Positions 1 to 7,798 of a DNA stretch of 64,000 nucleotides are shown piece by piece. The first letter of the stretch is position 1, and every line of letters starts with the position of its first letter. Under the pieces are notes generated by a model. The model did not search any database. It was not told the DNA's origin and worked only from the letters and a program-made list of their open reading frames with translations. Source of the stretch: Agromyces albus (GTDB lineage: Bacteria; Actinomycetota; Actinomycetes; Actinomycetales; Microbacteriaceae); assembly GCF_030815405.1 (NCBI RefSeq), contig NZ_JAUSWX010000001.1, positions 4,030,001 to 4,094,000 on the forward strand, in the 5' to 3' direction. Both the position numbers and the translations under genes were made by a program.

Positions 1-26
1 CCCTTCCGCTCGGTTAGCTTGGCGAC

Positions 27-719
27 ATGCCCCGCGTACTCCTCGTCCACGGCCTGAGCTCGAGCCCGGAAGGCTTGTGGCGTGTGCGGCACTGGCTCGA
101 GGATGCCGGATGGACGACCGAGGCGGTCGCGTTGCGCGGGCATGGCGGGCAACGCCCGGCAGTCGACTACGCGCTGCCGTCGTACGCGTCCGACCTGGCG
201 GCGACCGGACCGTGGGATGCGGTGGTCGCGCACTCCCTCGGTGCCAGCGCCGCGACCCTCGTCGCCGCTGCGGATCCCAGCTGGGCGGCTCGGCTCGTGC
301 TGCTCGAGCCCGTGTGGCGCATTCCGACCGAGGATGAGCCGGCGATCATCGCCGACCAGCAGGCGGAGCTCGCGCTCACCCGTACGCAACTCGAGGCGGA
401 GAAGCCGCACTGGGATCCCCGCGACGTCGAAGCGAAACTGGAGTCGATTGCCCAGGTCGACCCAGAGGCCGTGACGCGCACGTTCACCGACACCGGTCGC
501 TGGGACCTGATGGATGCGGCAGGCAGCTTGGACGTCCCGACGCTCGTGGTCAGCGGCGACCCGCAGGTCTACACGATGCTGCATCCGGCCGATGCCGAGG
601 CGATCGCCGAGCGCGCCCCGCTCGTCGACTACCGCGTGGTGCAGGGTGCGGGACACTCACCGCACTACGACGACCCCGACGCGACTCGTGAGCTGGTGGG
701 GTCGTGGCTGGCGACCTGA
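27..719 (+). CDS. alpha/beta-fold hydrolase
   Basis: A 230-residue single-domain alpha/beta hydrolase, probably cytoplasmic because no signal peptide is visible. The first strand leads into an HG oxyanion element at residues 8-9 (VLLVHGL). The nucleophile elbow reads A-H-S-L-G with Ser70, an AHSxG variant of the usual GxSxG. The acid is likely Asp178 (VVSGD) and the base His210 (GAGHS). Such spacing is standard for the RBBP9/YdeN-like and general alpha/beta hydrolase families. The substrate cannot be predicted. The start is the first ATG in frame and sits 26 bases from the window edge, so its upstream context is missing. The next gene follows 28 bases downstream on the same strand. Confidence 0.85.
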   Translation: MPRVLLVHGLSSSPEGLWRVRHWLEDAGWTTEAVALRGHGGQRPAVDYALPSYASDLAATGPWDAVVAHSLGASAATLVAAADPSWAARLVLLEPVWRIPTEDEPAIIADQQAELALTRTQLEAEKPHWDPRDVEAKLESIAQVDPEAVTRTFTDTGRWDLMDAAGSLDVPTLVVSGDPQVYTMLHPADAEAIAERAPLVDYRVVQGAGHSPHYDDPDATRELVGSWLAT

Positions 720-747
720 CGAGAGGTCGGTGTGCTTCACTGATCGG

Positions 748-1182
748 ATGCCTCGCCTGAACGCTCCGCTGAGAAACGCCAGGGTGCTCGGCGCACTGGC
801 CGCTGTGGTGTGCGTTGCTCTCGGACTCGGCCTGCAGCTGCTCGGCAGATCCCCGCTCCTCGATGGGATCGGCAGCGTGCTGTACGTCGTGCTCGTCGGT
901 CTGCTGGTGCTGCTCGTTCGGCCCACGCTTCCAGCACTCGTGGTCGCTTCGGCCGCGCTCGCGATCGCGACGGCGATCGAGCTCTTTCAGCTCACCGGCA
1001 TCCCCGACGCGATCGGCACCGTGGTCCCACCGGCACGCTTGGTCTTCGGCAGCGCGTTCGATCCGTTCGACCTGCTCGCATATGTCGGCGGCGCGGTTTT
1101 GCTGTTCCTCCTCCTCCGCGTGATCGTGCGACTGACTCGGGTTGTGCCCCTCACTGGGGTAGGCATCGAGTCGGATCGATAG
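748..1182 (+). CDS. DUF2809 family membrane protein
   Basis: A 144-residue integral membrane protein with about four hydrophobic segments (roughly residues 14-32, 41-57, 62-80 and 107-128). The pattern matches DUF2809: a short first helix, a GxGSxLYxxL segment, a charged-polar IELFQ motif (Glu78, Gln81) at the end of helix three, and a D-P-x-D-L-L-A-Y entry into the last helix. The function of DUF2809 is unknown. The open frame extends much further upstream, but that part overlaps the hydrolase. The ATG at 748 places the start just after that gene ends and fits the family length. Confidence 0.75.
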   Translation: MPRLNAPLRNARVLGALAAVVCVALGLGLQLLGRSPLLDGIGSVLYVVLVGLLVLLVRPTLPALVVASAALAIATAIELFQLTGIPDAIGTVVPPARLVFGSAFDPFDLLAYVGGAVLLFLLLRVIVRLTRVVPLTGVGIESDR

Positions 1183-1320
1183 CGAGAACGGCTCGGAATT
1201 CGCCCGTTGCCCCGGCGCCCGAGAGTATGGTGGCCCACGAGCAGCGTCACCGACCCTGCTCCGGTGGGGAATTCGGGCCGCCCGAGTCGAGGGGAACCGG
1301 CGAGGGCGACCCGGCCCGCG

Positions 1321-1830
1321 TCAGCCCCTGCCGAAGGTCAGCCCGTGCTCCGCGGTCAGTCGCGGGATGCTCGGCAGATCGAGCTCGAGCCCGAAGCGAG
1401 CTGCGATCTCTCCGGCCTTCGCGGGGTCGGGCGGTGACCCCTCTGCGGCGAGCAGGTCGCTGAAGTGCTGGAAGTAGACCTCGAAACCCGCCGGCGAGAT
1501 GATCTCCAGAACCCGAGCCGGCTCGGAGCCCGCGTTCCAGAACGTGTGCCATTGCCCACGCGGCTTGAAGATCACATCACCGGGTGCGCCGAACACCACG
1601 TCGTCGCCCAGCAGCACGCCGATCTCGCCGGAGATAACGACCGTGTACTCGTCTTCGCGGTGATGCCGATGCAGCGGCGCCGCGAGTTTGCGCGGTGGTA
1701 TCGGATGCTCGACGAGCGAGAACGCTCCGCGCGAGTCGACCGAATCGACGATGAAGCGAACTCCGATCGAGCCGAGCTGGGCCAGTTTGCCCTCGTTGGC
1801 CCGAAGAACCCGCGCCTGTGTGGTCAGCAT
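1321..1830 (-). CDS. cupin domain protein
   Basis: A 169-residue small cupin. The conserved first cupin motif lies at residues 53-68 with histidines 54, 56 and 57 followed by E-D-E-Y and a glycine. The second motif is around 83-98 (GDVIFKPRGQWH, His95). These are the usual metal ligands of one beta-barrel, so the protein may bind a metal and act as a small dioxygenase, isomerase or sensor. The substrate is not predictable. The gene is divergent from the TetR gene at 1894 with a 63-base shared intergenic space, which makes TetR control likely. The start is an ATG preceded by an AGAGGG ribosome-binding site. Confidence 0.85.
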   Translation of the reverse strand: MLTTQARVLRANEGKLAQLGSIGVRFIVDSVDSRGAFSLVEHPIPPRKLAAPLHRHHREDEYTVVISGEIGVLLGDDVVFGAPGDVIFKPRGQWHTFWNAGSEPARVLEIISPAGFEVYFQHFSDLLAAEGSPPDPAKAGEIAARFGLELDLPSIPRLTAEHGLTFGRG

Positions 1831-1893
1831 GATGTGCCCTCTTTCAATGAACAGAGCGTTAATCGATTCTTGATGCTAACATCGTTGAACACC
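1831..1893. promoter_or_regulatory. divergent promoter/operator region of cupin and TetR genes
   Basis: The region is AT-rich compared with its surroundings and holds the imperfect dyad GTTAATC at 1859-1865 and GATGCTAAC at 1872-1880, with AATCGATT at its left side. This is a reasonable candidate for the TetR operator and both promoters. The TetR gene might also start at ATG 1873, which would place part of the dyad inside the coding region. The site is inferred from position and symmetry only. Confidence 0.4.
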
Positions 1894-2487
1894 ATGTCAA
1901 TCGAAAAGCGGAAATACGAGCTCAAGTCTCGTGCCGCGAGCCAGCAGCAGACGCGCGAGCGCATCGTGGCCGCCACGGTGGAATTGCACACCGAGGTGGG
2001 GCCTGCCCTGACGACGGTTGCCGAAGTCGCCCGTCGGGCCGGCGTCCAGCGGCTCACGGTGTACAACCACTTCCCCGAAGACGCCGGCCTCTTCGGTGCC
2101 TGCCAGGCGCACTGGATGCAGCAGCATCCCCTCCCTGATGTCGCCACCGCCCTGACGGCCGACGATCCGGCCGAACGGGTTCGCTCCGTCTTCCGCGCCC
2201 AGTACGGCTGGTACCGGGAGACCGAGCCGATGGCTGAGAAGGTCCAGCGCGACCGTGGCGCCGTGCCCGCGCTCGACTCGTTGATGCGACGCACAGCGGA
2301 TGCGCGGCTCGATCAGCTCGCCGACACGCTCGCAACCGGGTTGGGCGAGAGTGCGGAACGCCGTGCACTGATTCGACTGGGACTCGACTTCTGGACCTGG
2401 CGCCGCCTGACTCGCGAAGGCCTCGACGACGACCGCGCCGCGGAGCTCATGACGGCGGCCGCCACGGCGTGGCTGCAGCGAAGCTGA
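1894..2487 (+). CDS. TetR/AcrR family transcriptional regulator
   Basis: A 197-residue one-component regulator. Residues about 12-60 form the TetR helix-turn-helix (TRERIVAATVELH, then TTVAEVARRAGVQRLTVYNHF). The remainder is an all-helical ligand-binding and dimerisation domain with a C-terminal TetR_C-type helix pair. The ligand is unknown. The gene is transcribed away from the cupin gene at 1830, the normal arrangement for a TetR repressor and its target. The ATG at 1894 was preferred because the domain begins soon after it. An in-frame ATG at 1873 would add seven residues. Confidence 0.88.
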   Translation: MSIEKRKYELKSRAASQQQTRERIVAATVELHTEVGPALTTVAEVARRAGVQRLTVYNHFPEDAGLFGACQAHWMQQHPLPDVATALTADDPAERVRSVFRAQYGWYRETEPMAEKVQRDRGAVPALDSLMRRTADARLDQLADTLATGLGESAERRALIRLGLDFWTWRRLTREGLDDDRAAELMTAAATAWLQRS

Positions 2488-2593
2488 GGTAGGGCCGCGG
2501 CAATGCGGAGGAAGGCCTCGCCGTCGACCGCACGCAGCCACCCGCCTGCCGCGCCCCATACGATGGTCCGAGCACGCACCGAGGGGAGAACGG

Positions 2594-3376
2594 ATGTCGC
2601 GGCCCCTCGTGGTCATCCCGACGTACAACGAGCTCGAGAACCTCGCCGACACCGTGGCCCGGGTTCGCGCGGCGGTGCCTGCGGCATCCGTGCTCGTGGT
2701 CGATGACTCGTCACCCGACGGAACGGGCGAGCTCGCCGACGAGCTCGCAGCGGGCGATCCGGTCGTGCAGGTGCTGCACCGCACCGCGAAAGACGGCCTC
2801 GGCGCCGCGTATCTCGAGGCCTTCGCGTGGGCGCTCGATCGTGGGTTCGATCCGATCGTGCAGCTCGACGCCGACGGCTCGCACTTGCCCGAGCAACTGC
2901 CGCGCCTGCTCGAACGGCTCGAGGCGACGGATGCCGTGGGGCGCGCCGATCTCGTCATCGGGTCGAGGTGGATCCCGGGCGGCTCGATCGAGAACTGGCC
3001 GCGTCGCCGCGAGCTGCTCTCCCGCTGGGGCAGCGCCTATGCCCGCGCCGTGCTGCGGCTCGACACTCGCGACGCGACCGCCGGCTACCGCGCGTTCCGG
3101 GCCGATGCGCTGCGCCGCATCCGGCTCGAAGACGTGCACACTCGCGGCTACGGCTTCCAGGTCGACATGCTCTGGCACGCGCGCGAGGCTGGGCTCACGG
3201 TCGCCGAGGTGCCGGTCACGTTCGTCGAGCGAGCGCACGGCCGATCGAAGATGAGCCCGGCGATCGTGGTCGAGGCGATGGTGCGCGTCAGCGCGTGGGG
3301 CATCCGCAGCCTGTTCAAGCGCCGGCCGAGGCGGGCCGCAGGCAGCGACGGCTCCTCGCCGAGCTCCCACGCCTGA
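2594..3376 (+). CDS. polyprenol monophosphomannose synthase (GT2)
   Basis: A 260-residue GT2 glycosyltransferase of the dolichol/polyprenol-phosphate mannose synthase type. It transfers mannose from GDP-mannose to polyprenyl phosphate at the inner membrane face and so supplies lipid-linked mannose for lipoglycans and protein mannosylation. Visible motifs are the N-terminal PTYNE-x-ENL, the VVDDSSPDGTG nucleotide site, the metal-binding QLDADGSHLPE, and GYGFQVDM followed by HGRSKM near the C-terminus. No transmembrane anchor is fused to it, as in the soluble catalytic Ppm1 domain of actinobacteria. The ATG at 2594 is preceded by GAGGGGAG. Confidence 0.92.
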   Translation: MSRPLVVIPTYNELENLADTVARVRAAVPAASVLVVDDSSPDGTGELADELAAGDPVVQVLHRTAKDGLGAAYLEAFAWALDRGFDPIVQLDADGSHLPEQLPRLLERLEATDAVGRADLVIGSRWIPGGSIENWPRRRELLSRWGSAYARAVLRLDTRDATAGYRAFRADALRRIRLEDVHTRGYGFQVDMLWHAREAGLTVAEVPVTFVERAHGRSKMSPAIVVEAMVRVSAWGIRSLFKRRPRRAAGSDGSSPSSHA

Positions 3377-3412
3377 CGGCGCGAACCGAGTTCGTTCGGT
3401 CGCTTCCGGTCG

Positions 3413-3796
3413 TCACGTCATGCTCAGCACTGCCTGAGCCGAGGGGGTGAGTGGGGAAGGTAGCTCGTTCAAGGCATACCAACCCACCGAGGAGATCTCA
3501 TCTGGCATCTGCACGTCGAGTACGCCAGTGGCCTGATCGCAGCTGAATACATGTGCCCGGTACTTGCTGCCGCTCCCGGGGTACACAAGATCGTGGACGC
3601 TGTGCGGAGTGACGGCGTTGGTGCGCAGGCCCGTCTCTTCGAACAACTCACGGATTGCTGCCTCGTCGGGCGATTCACCGTCTTCGATCTTTCCTCCTGG
3701 CAGGCCGAAGAACCGGTAGCCGTAGTCCTGGCGGACGAGCAGCACCTGGTTGGTCGAGTTCATGACCACCACAACGCTCGTTTCCCATTCGTACAT
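3413..3796 (-). CDS. Nudix hydrolase
   Basis: A 127-residue Nudix pyrophosphohydrolase. The complete Nudix box is visible at about residues 34-56 with the pattern G-x5-E-x7-RELFEE-x-G, and the three glutamates of RELFEE would bind Mg2+. A preceding FGLPGGK motif is typical of MutT-like members. The substrate (oxidised nucleotide, NDP-sugar or other) is not visible. The open frame extends far upstream, but the ATG at 3796 gives the usual length and avoids overlap with the VOC gene that ends upstream at 3843 on the same strand. Confidence 0.9.
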   Translation of the reverse strand: MYEWETSVVVVMNSTNQVLLVRQDYGYRFFGLPGGKIEDGESPDEAAIRELFEETGLRTNAVTPHSVHDLVYPGSGSKYRAHVFSCDQATGVLDVQMPDEISSVGWYALNELPSPLTPSAQAVLSMT

Positions 3797-3842
3797 GGGG
3801 TCACGATCACACAGAGGACTGACAATCGCACCCTGAAGGTCC

Positions 3843-4616
3843 TTACGCCGCTGGGCCGTCGCGGAGGACGCCGCGCACGGTCTCGAGTCGCGCACCCGGA
3901 TCGATTTCCGGCAGCCACCACGTCGCGCCGCCCTTCGCGTACGGCTCGGGGTCGACGCCAAGTGGCAAGCTGACGGCGATGTCGTACCGGGGTCGCTCAC
4001 CCCCCACGCCGGTAGGGCCGCCGATCGCAGCCAGACCCGACGGGGTTGAGAAGGTCGCGGCGAGACCCGAGTCGCCCGGGCTAACGGTGACGGGGCCCAC
4101 GACGCCGGCCACGAGAAGGCGCAGCGCCGCCTCATCGGGAGTGGAGATGCTCAGCGTATCCAGACGAATGCCCTTGTCGGGCAGGCGCGTAGCCGGCGGC
4201 GGAGTGTGCCAGAGGATGCGTGACGGCGCGAGCCCACCCAGTGGCATCCGACCATCTGGCGCGACCGTGAGCGCCCAACGGTTGCTTCCCCGACTCAACT
4301 CCATCACGTGCCGCTCTCCGTCGAGCGATGGGACGCGCACCACCCAATGCACCAGCGCGGGCCCGTCGGCGAGCCGTGCGCGCATGGCCTCGGTGTCGAG
4401 CTCGAACCATCGCGCCCGGCCCGGCGCGGGTGCCTGGGGGTCGACGGCGATGACCTCGAGGTAGCAGTCGGGGCCGAGGGAGAGGACGCGATTGTGCGTG
4501 CCGAAGACCTCGTGCCTCCCACCGGCGTCCATGGCCACGCCGAGGCGCTCCTCGACCCATCGGACGCCCTCGTCGAGGTCGGCGGCCGCCACGACAAGAT
4601 GGTCGAGCTCGCTCAC
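3843..4616 (-). CDS. VOC family protein (glyoxalase-like domain)
   Basis: A 257-residue protein opening with L-D-H-L-V-V-A-A, the signature first strand of the vicinal-oxygen-chelate fold, and an aligned metal-site region H-E-V-F-G-T-H-N and Y-L-E-V-I. The length and the single long two-module layout fit the Glyoxalase_3-like group rather than glyoxalase I. The reaction is unknown. It lies 46 bases upstream of the Nudix gene on the same strand and may be co-transcribed with it. The start is a GTG. Confidence 0.82.
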   Translation of the reverse strand: MSELDHLVVAAADLDEGVRWVEERLGVAMDAGGRHEVFGTHNRVLSLGPDCYLEVIAVDPQAPAPGRARWFELDTEAMRARLADGPALVHWVVRVPSLDGERHVMELSRGSNRWALTVAPDGRMPLGGLAPSRILWHTPPPATRLPDKGIRLDTLSISTPDEAALRLLVAGVVGPVTVSPGDSGLAATFSTPSGLAAIGGPTGVGGERPRYDIAVSLPLGVDPEPYAKGGATWWLPEIDPGARLETVRGVLRDGPAA

Positions 4617-4759
4617 GACGCCAGCCTAGGCCTTCACAGCGAAGCGCTGGCCAGCCGCGGCCGCCGCGCCTTCCGGAGGAACGGTCGGGTCAGGAGGACG
4701 ATCGGTCGGGCGCATGTCGGCTGAGCGCGGGAGGCTGGGAGTCGACTTGAAGGAGCACC

Positions 4760-5971
4760 ATGTCAACGAACACGCTGTCGACACCGACGCAGTCCCCGGA
4801 CACGCCGCCCGAAGTCGCGACCCCGGCGGTCCGGCCATCCGCCTGGCTCGCCGTCGTCTCGCTCGGCCTCGGAATCTTCACGCTCGTCGCAAGCGAGTTC
4901 CTGCCGGCGAGCCTGCTCTCGCCGATCGCGGCCGAGCTCGGCATCACCGAGGGCACGGCCGGCCAGCTGGTCACCGCGACGAGCATCATCGGCGTCATCG
5001 GCGGCCCGCTCGTGGTCTCGGCGCTCCCGCGCGTGAACCGCCGATGGGTGATGGCCGGCCTCACCACGCTCGCGATCGCGTCGAGTCTGCTCGTCGCGAT
5101 CTCACCCGTGTTCGGCCTCATGCTCGCCTCGCGCCTGCTGCTCGGCATCGCGATCTCGGGTTTCTGGGCGATGTCGCTCGCCGTGACGGCGCAGCTCGTG
5201 CCCGCCGACCGGCTCGGCCGCGCGATGACGGTGGTGAACACCGGCGTCTCGCTCGCGACGATCGCCGCGGTGCCGGCAGGAGCGTACTTCGGTGAACTGC
5301 TCGGCTGGCGTGCGGTGTTCCTGCTCGCGGCCGTGGCCGGCGTGCTGACGCTCGCGGCCCAGCTCGCGACGCTGCCGTCGATCCCGCCGAGCGGTGCCCC
5401 GGGCTTCCGAACCCTGCTGCAGACGGCTCGCATCCCGGTGGTCGCCCTGGGCGTCCTCGCGATCGTCCTGCTCGCGGGCGGGCACTTCATGGGCTTCACC
5501 TACTTGCGACCAGCCTTCGAGGCGATCGACGGCATCACTCCGAGCCTGCTCGCGCTGCTGCTCATGATCTTCGGCGTCGCGAGCTTCATCGGCAACATGG
5601 TCGCCGGGCCGCTCGCCGATCGCCGGCTGCCCGTGCTGGTGATCGCGGCACCGGTCGCGATCGGCGCGGGCACGATCGTGCTCGCGCTCGCCGGATCGAG
5701 CGTCGCCCTCGCTGCCGTCACGGTCTTCGTCTGGGGCGTCGGTTTCGGTGCGATCCCGACCATGGTGCAGACCTGGATGGCGCACGTCGTGCCCGAACGC
5801 CTTGAGAGCGCCGGCGGCCTGGTCGTCGCCGCGTTCCAGATCGCGATCACGATCGGCGCGGCGGTCGGCGGACTCCTCGTCGACTCGGTCGGGGTGCAGG
5901 CGGCGCTCGTCGGCGGCGGCATCGCGGCGGTGCTCGGCGCCGGCGTTCTGAGCTCGGCTCGCGCCCGCTAG
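4760..5971 (+). CDS. MFS transporter, DHA1-type drug/sugar efflux
   Basis: A 403-residue major facilitator with 12 predicted hydrophobic segments after a 28-residue soluble N-terminal tail. Segment one ends in the SEFLPASLLSPIAAELG pattern, typical of the AraJ/Cmx/NepI-like DHA1 exporters. The loop between segments 2 and 3 (RVNRRWVM) and the motif around residues 120-135 (RLLLGIAISGFWAM) fit the same group. It probably exports a drug, sugar or nucleoside by proton antiport. The ATG at 4760 follows a good GAAGGAG site. The AraC-type gene lies convergent and 21 bases away. Confidence 0.88.
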   Translation: MSTNTLSTPTQSPDTPPEVATPAVRPSAWLAVVSLGLGIFTLVASEFLPASLLSPIAAELGITEGTAGQLVTATSIIGVIGGPLVVSALPRVNRRWVMAGLTTLAIASSLLVAISPVFGLMLASRLLLGIAISGFWAMSLAVTAQLVPADRLGRAMTVVNTGVSLATIAAVPAGAYFGELLGWRAVFLLAAVAGVLTLAAQLATLPSIPPSGAPGFRTLLQTARIPVVALGVLAIVLLAGGHFMGFTYLRPAFEAIDGITPSLLALLLMIFGVASFIGNMVAGPLADRRLPVLVIAAPVAIGAGTIVLALAGSSVALAAVTVFVWGVGFGAIPTMVQTWMAHVVPERLESAGGLVVAAFQIAITIGAAVGGLLVDSVGVQAALVGGGIAAVLGAGVLSSARAR

Positions 5972-5992
5972 CGGCCGGCGTCGCGCGGCGTG

Positions 5993-6874
5993 CTACGCCA
6001 CGGCGTGCACGGCCGCGCGGCGCCAGAGGCTCGGCGAGACGCCGGTGTGCCGCCGGAACGCGCGGCTGAATCCCGCGTCACTCTCGTAGCCCAGCTGGAA
6101 GGCGATGTCGGTGACGGATGCCCCGGCCCGCAGCATCCGCTCGGCTCGCTCCATGCGCACCCGCGTGAGGTAGCGGGCGGGCGAGTCGCCGACCGCGTCC
6201 TTGAACTGCTCGGCGAACTGCGAGCGGGAGGCGCGGGCGAGGCGGGCGAGGGACTCGACCGTCCAGGGCGAGCCCGGGTCGTCGTGGATCGCCTCGAGCG
6301 CGCGGCTCAGGTGCGGGTCGCGCCCGGTGGCGAGCAGGTCGAGCGCGCTGCCGCATCCGCGTTCGAGCCAGATGCGCACGGCAGCGGACGCCACGACGTC
6401 GGCGAGCCGCTCGATCACGGAGTGGCTGCCGGCTCGATCGCTTGACGCCTCGCGGTACATCGTGTCGAGCAGCGAGGCGAAGATCGGCTCGTGCACCCGG
6501 AAGCCGCACGTGAACAGCACGGCCGGCATGGCTTGCGCCGAGATCGGGTCGCTGCCGTTGAGGGCGAGCGAGCCGCTCAGCAGCATCGTGTCGCGCCTCG
6601 TGTGCATCTCGACGGGCCCGCCGTGCGGGATCATGACGAAGTCGCCGGCCTGCATGGCGAGCGGCTCGTCGCCGCGACGGTGTACCTCGATGGCGCCCGT
6701 CGCGACGTAGTGGAAGCGGATGCCGGGGCCGTCGTCGCGCGCCTTGACACCGGCGGGCAGCTCGCGATCTCCGAACTCGAGCACGCTCCAGTGCAGGCGT
6801 TCGAGCACGGCGTCGATGCTGCGCTCGGCTTCGCCGAGGACGTCGGGGACTGCGGATGCCTCGATCGCGCTCAT
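5993..6874 (-). CDS. AraC family transcriptional regulator
   Basis: A 293-residue regulator. The N-terminal half is a cupin-type sensor barrel (HYVATGAIEVHRRGDE, then GDFVMIPHGG). The C-terminal ~100 residues form the two helix-turn-helix units of AraC/XylS with the conserved F-x-D-x-V-G-x-S-P-A-R-Y and DIAFQLGYESDAGFSRAFRR patterns. The architecture matches cupin_6-type AraC regulators that often control neighbouring oxidoreductases or exporters. The SDR gene lies 56 bases upstream on the same strand and the MFS gene is convergent. The start is the ATG at 6874. A TTG 60 bases upstream is possible but would overlap the SDR stop. Confidence 0.88.
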   Translation of the reverse strand: MSAIEASAVPDVLGEAERSIDAVLERLHWSVLEFGDRELPAGVKARDDGPGIRFHYVATGAIEVHRRGDEPLAMQAGDFVMIPHGGPVEMHTRRDTMLLSGSLALNGSDPISAQAMPAVLFTCGFRVHEPIFASLLDTMYREASSDRAGSHSVIERLADVVASAAVRIWLERGCGSALDLLATGRDPHLSRALEAIHDDPGSPWTVESLARLARASRSQFAEQFKDAVGDSPARYLTRVRMERAERMLRAGASVTDIAFQLGYESDAGFSRAFRRHTGVSPSLWRRAAVHAVA

Positions 6875-6930
6875 GTGAGCTTCAAGCGCGTAGCGCCCCC
6901 GATCATTCCCGCGAATGGGCAGGTCACCAC

Positions 6931-7716
6931 TCAACGGCGCTCTTCGGCGATGGCGTTGCCGCCGTCGACGACGATGAGCTCGCCGGTCGTGTACGCAGCT
7001 CCGGGTGTCGCGAGCCAGGCGATTGCCGATGCGACTTCCTCGGGCCGGCCGCTGCGACCGAGCGGCACGAGCAGCGCCTCCTCGGCCTCACTCGGGAGCT
7101 GGCTCGCGGTGGCGATCCAGCCCGGTGCGACGGCGTTCGCGGTGATGCCGTAGGCCGCCTCGTCGACCGCGAGGGCGCGCACGTACCCGAGCATTCCGGC
7201 CTTCGCCGCGGCATAGGCGACGTCGCCGCGCGACGCCATGACCGGACCGGTGACACTCGAGACGCAGATGATGCGGCCCCAGCCGGTCTCCCGCATTCCG
7301 GGAAGCATCGCGCGCGTCAGGAGGAACGCCGTCGTGAGATTCATGGCGAATCGAGCGTTCCACTCGTCAAGCGACATCATGGCGTCGCCGCCGATCATCT
7401 CGGGGTCGCCGGTCGCGATGAGGCCCGCATTGTTGACGACGATGTTGGGACGGATGCCGGTGGCCGCGAGCTCTGCGGAGAGCTCATCGACCTCCTCCTC
7501 GACGTCCAGTCGCGCCACGTAGCCGACCGCGGTGATGCCCGCTTCGCGGAGCTCCTCGGCGCGCTCGAGCACACGCTCGCTCGTCGCGGTGAGGACGATG
7601 CCCGCACCAAGCTCGCCGAGGGCGCGGGCGGCGGCGAATCCGATGCCGATGGGGCTGCCGGCGCCGCTCACGATGGCGACGCGCCCATCGAGGTTCCAGA
7701 GCGCGGGGAGGGCCAT
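6931..7716 (-). CDS. SDR family oxidoreductase
   Basis: A 261-residue classical short-chain dehydrogenase/reductase using NAD(P)H. The cofactor loop is S-G-A-G-S-P-I-G-I-G at residues 17-26, NNAG is at 95-98, catalytic Ser153/154 lies in CVSSVTG, and Tyr168-x3-Lys172 form the catalytic pair. The C-terminus ends with the usual GELIVVDGG. It resembles 3-oxoacyl-ACP reductase (FabG)-like enzymes, but the substrate is open. The ATG at 7716 gives the canonical length. The same reading frame runs on into the damaged carboxylesterase upstream, which is a chance continuation. Confidence 0.9.
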   Translation of the reverse strand: MALPALWNLDGRVAIVSGAGSPIGIGFAAARALGELGAGIVLTATSERVLERAEELREAGITAVGYVARLDVEEEVDELSAELAATGIRPNIVVNNAGLIATGDPEMIGGDAMMSLDEWNARFAMNLTTAFLLTRAMLPGMRETGWGRIICVSSVTGPVMASRGDVAYAAAKAGMLGYVRALAVDEAAYGITANAVAPGWIATASQLPSEAEEALLVPLGRSGRPEEVASAIAWLATPGAAYTTGELIVVDGGNAIAEERR

Positions 7717-7798
7717 GACCACATCGTAAGCACGGCGGCGCTCGTTCGGGGAGCCCCCGGGATCGTCCTCTTCGCCACCGCCGTGTCGCCGGCGCGGC

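Noticed and set aside
1183..1320. Possible non-coding RNA or terminator between the DUF2809 and cupin genes
   Set aside because: Two GAATTC-containing segments look weakly symmetrical, but no stable stem or conserved RNA motif could be drawn.
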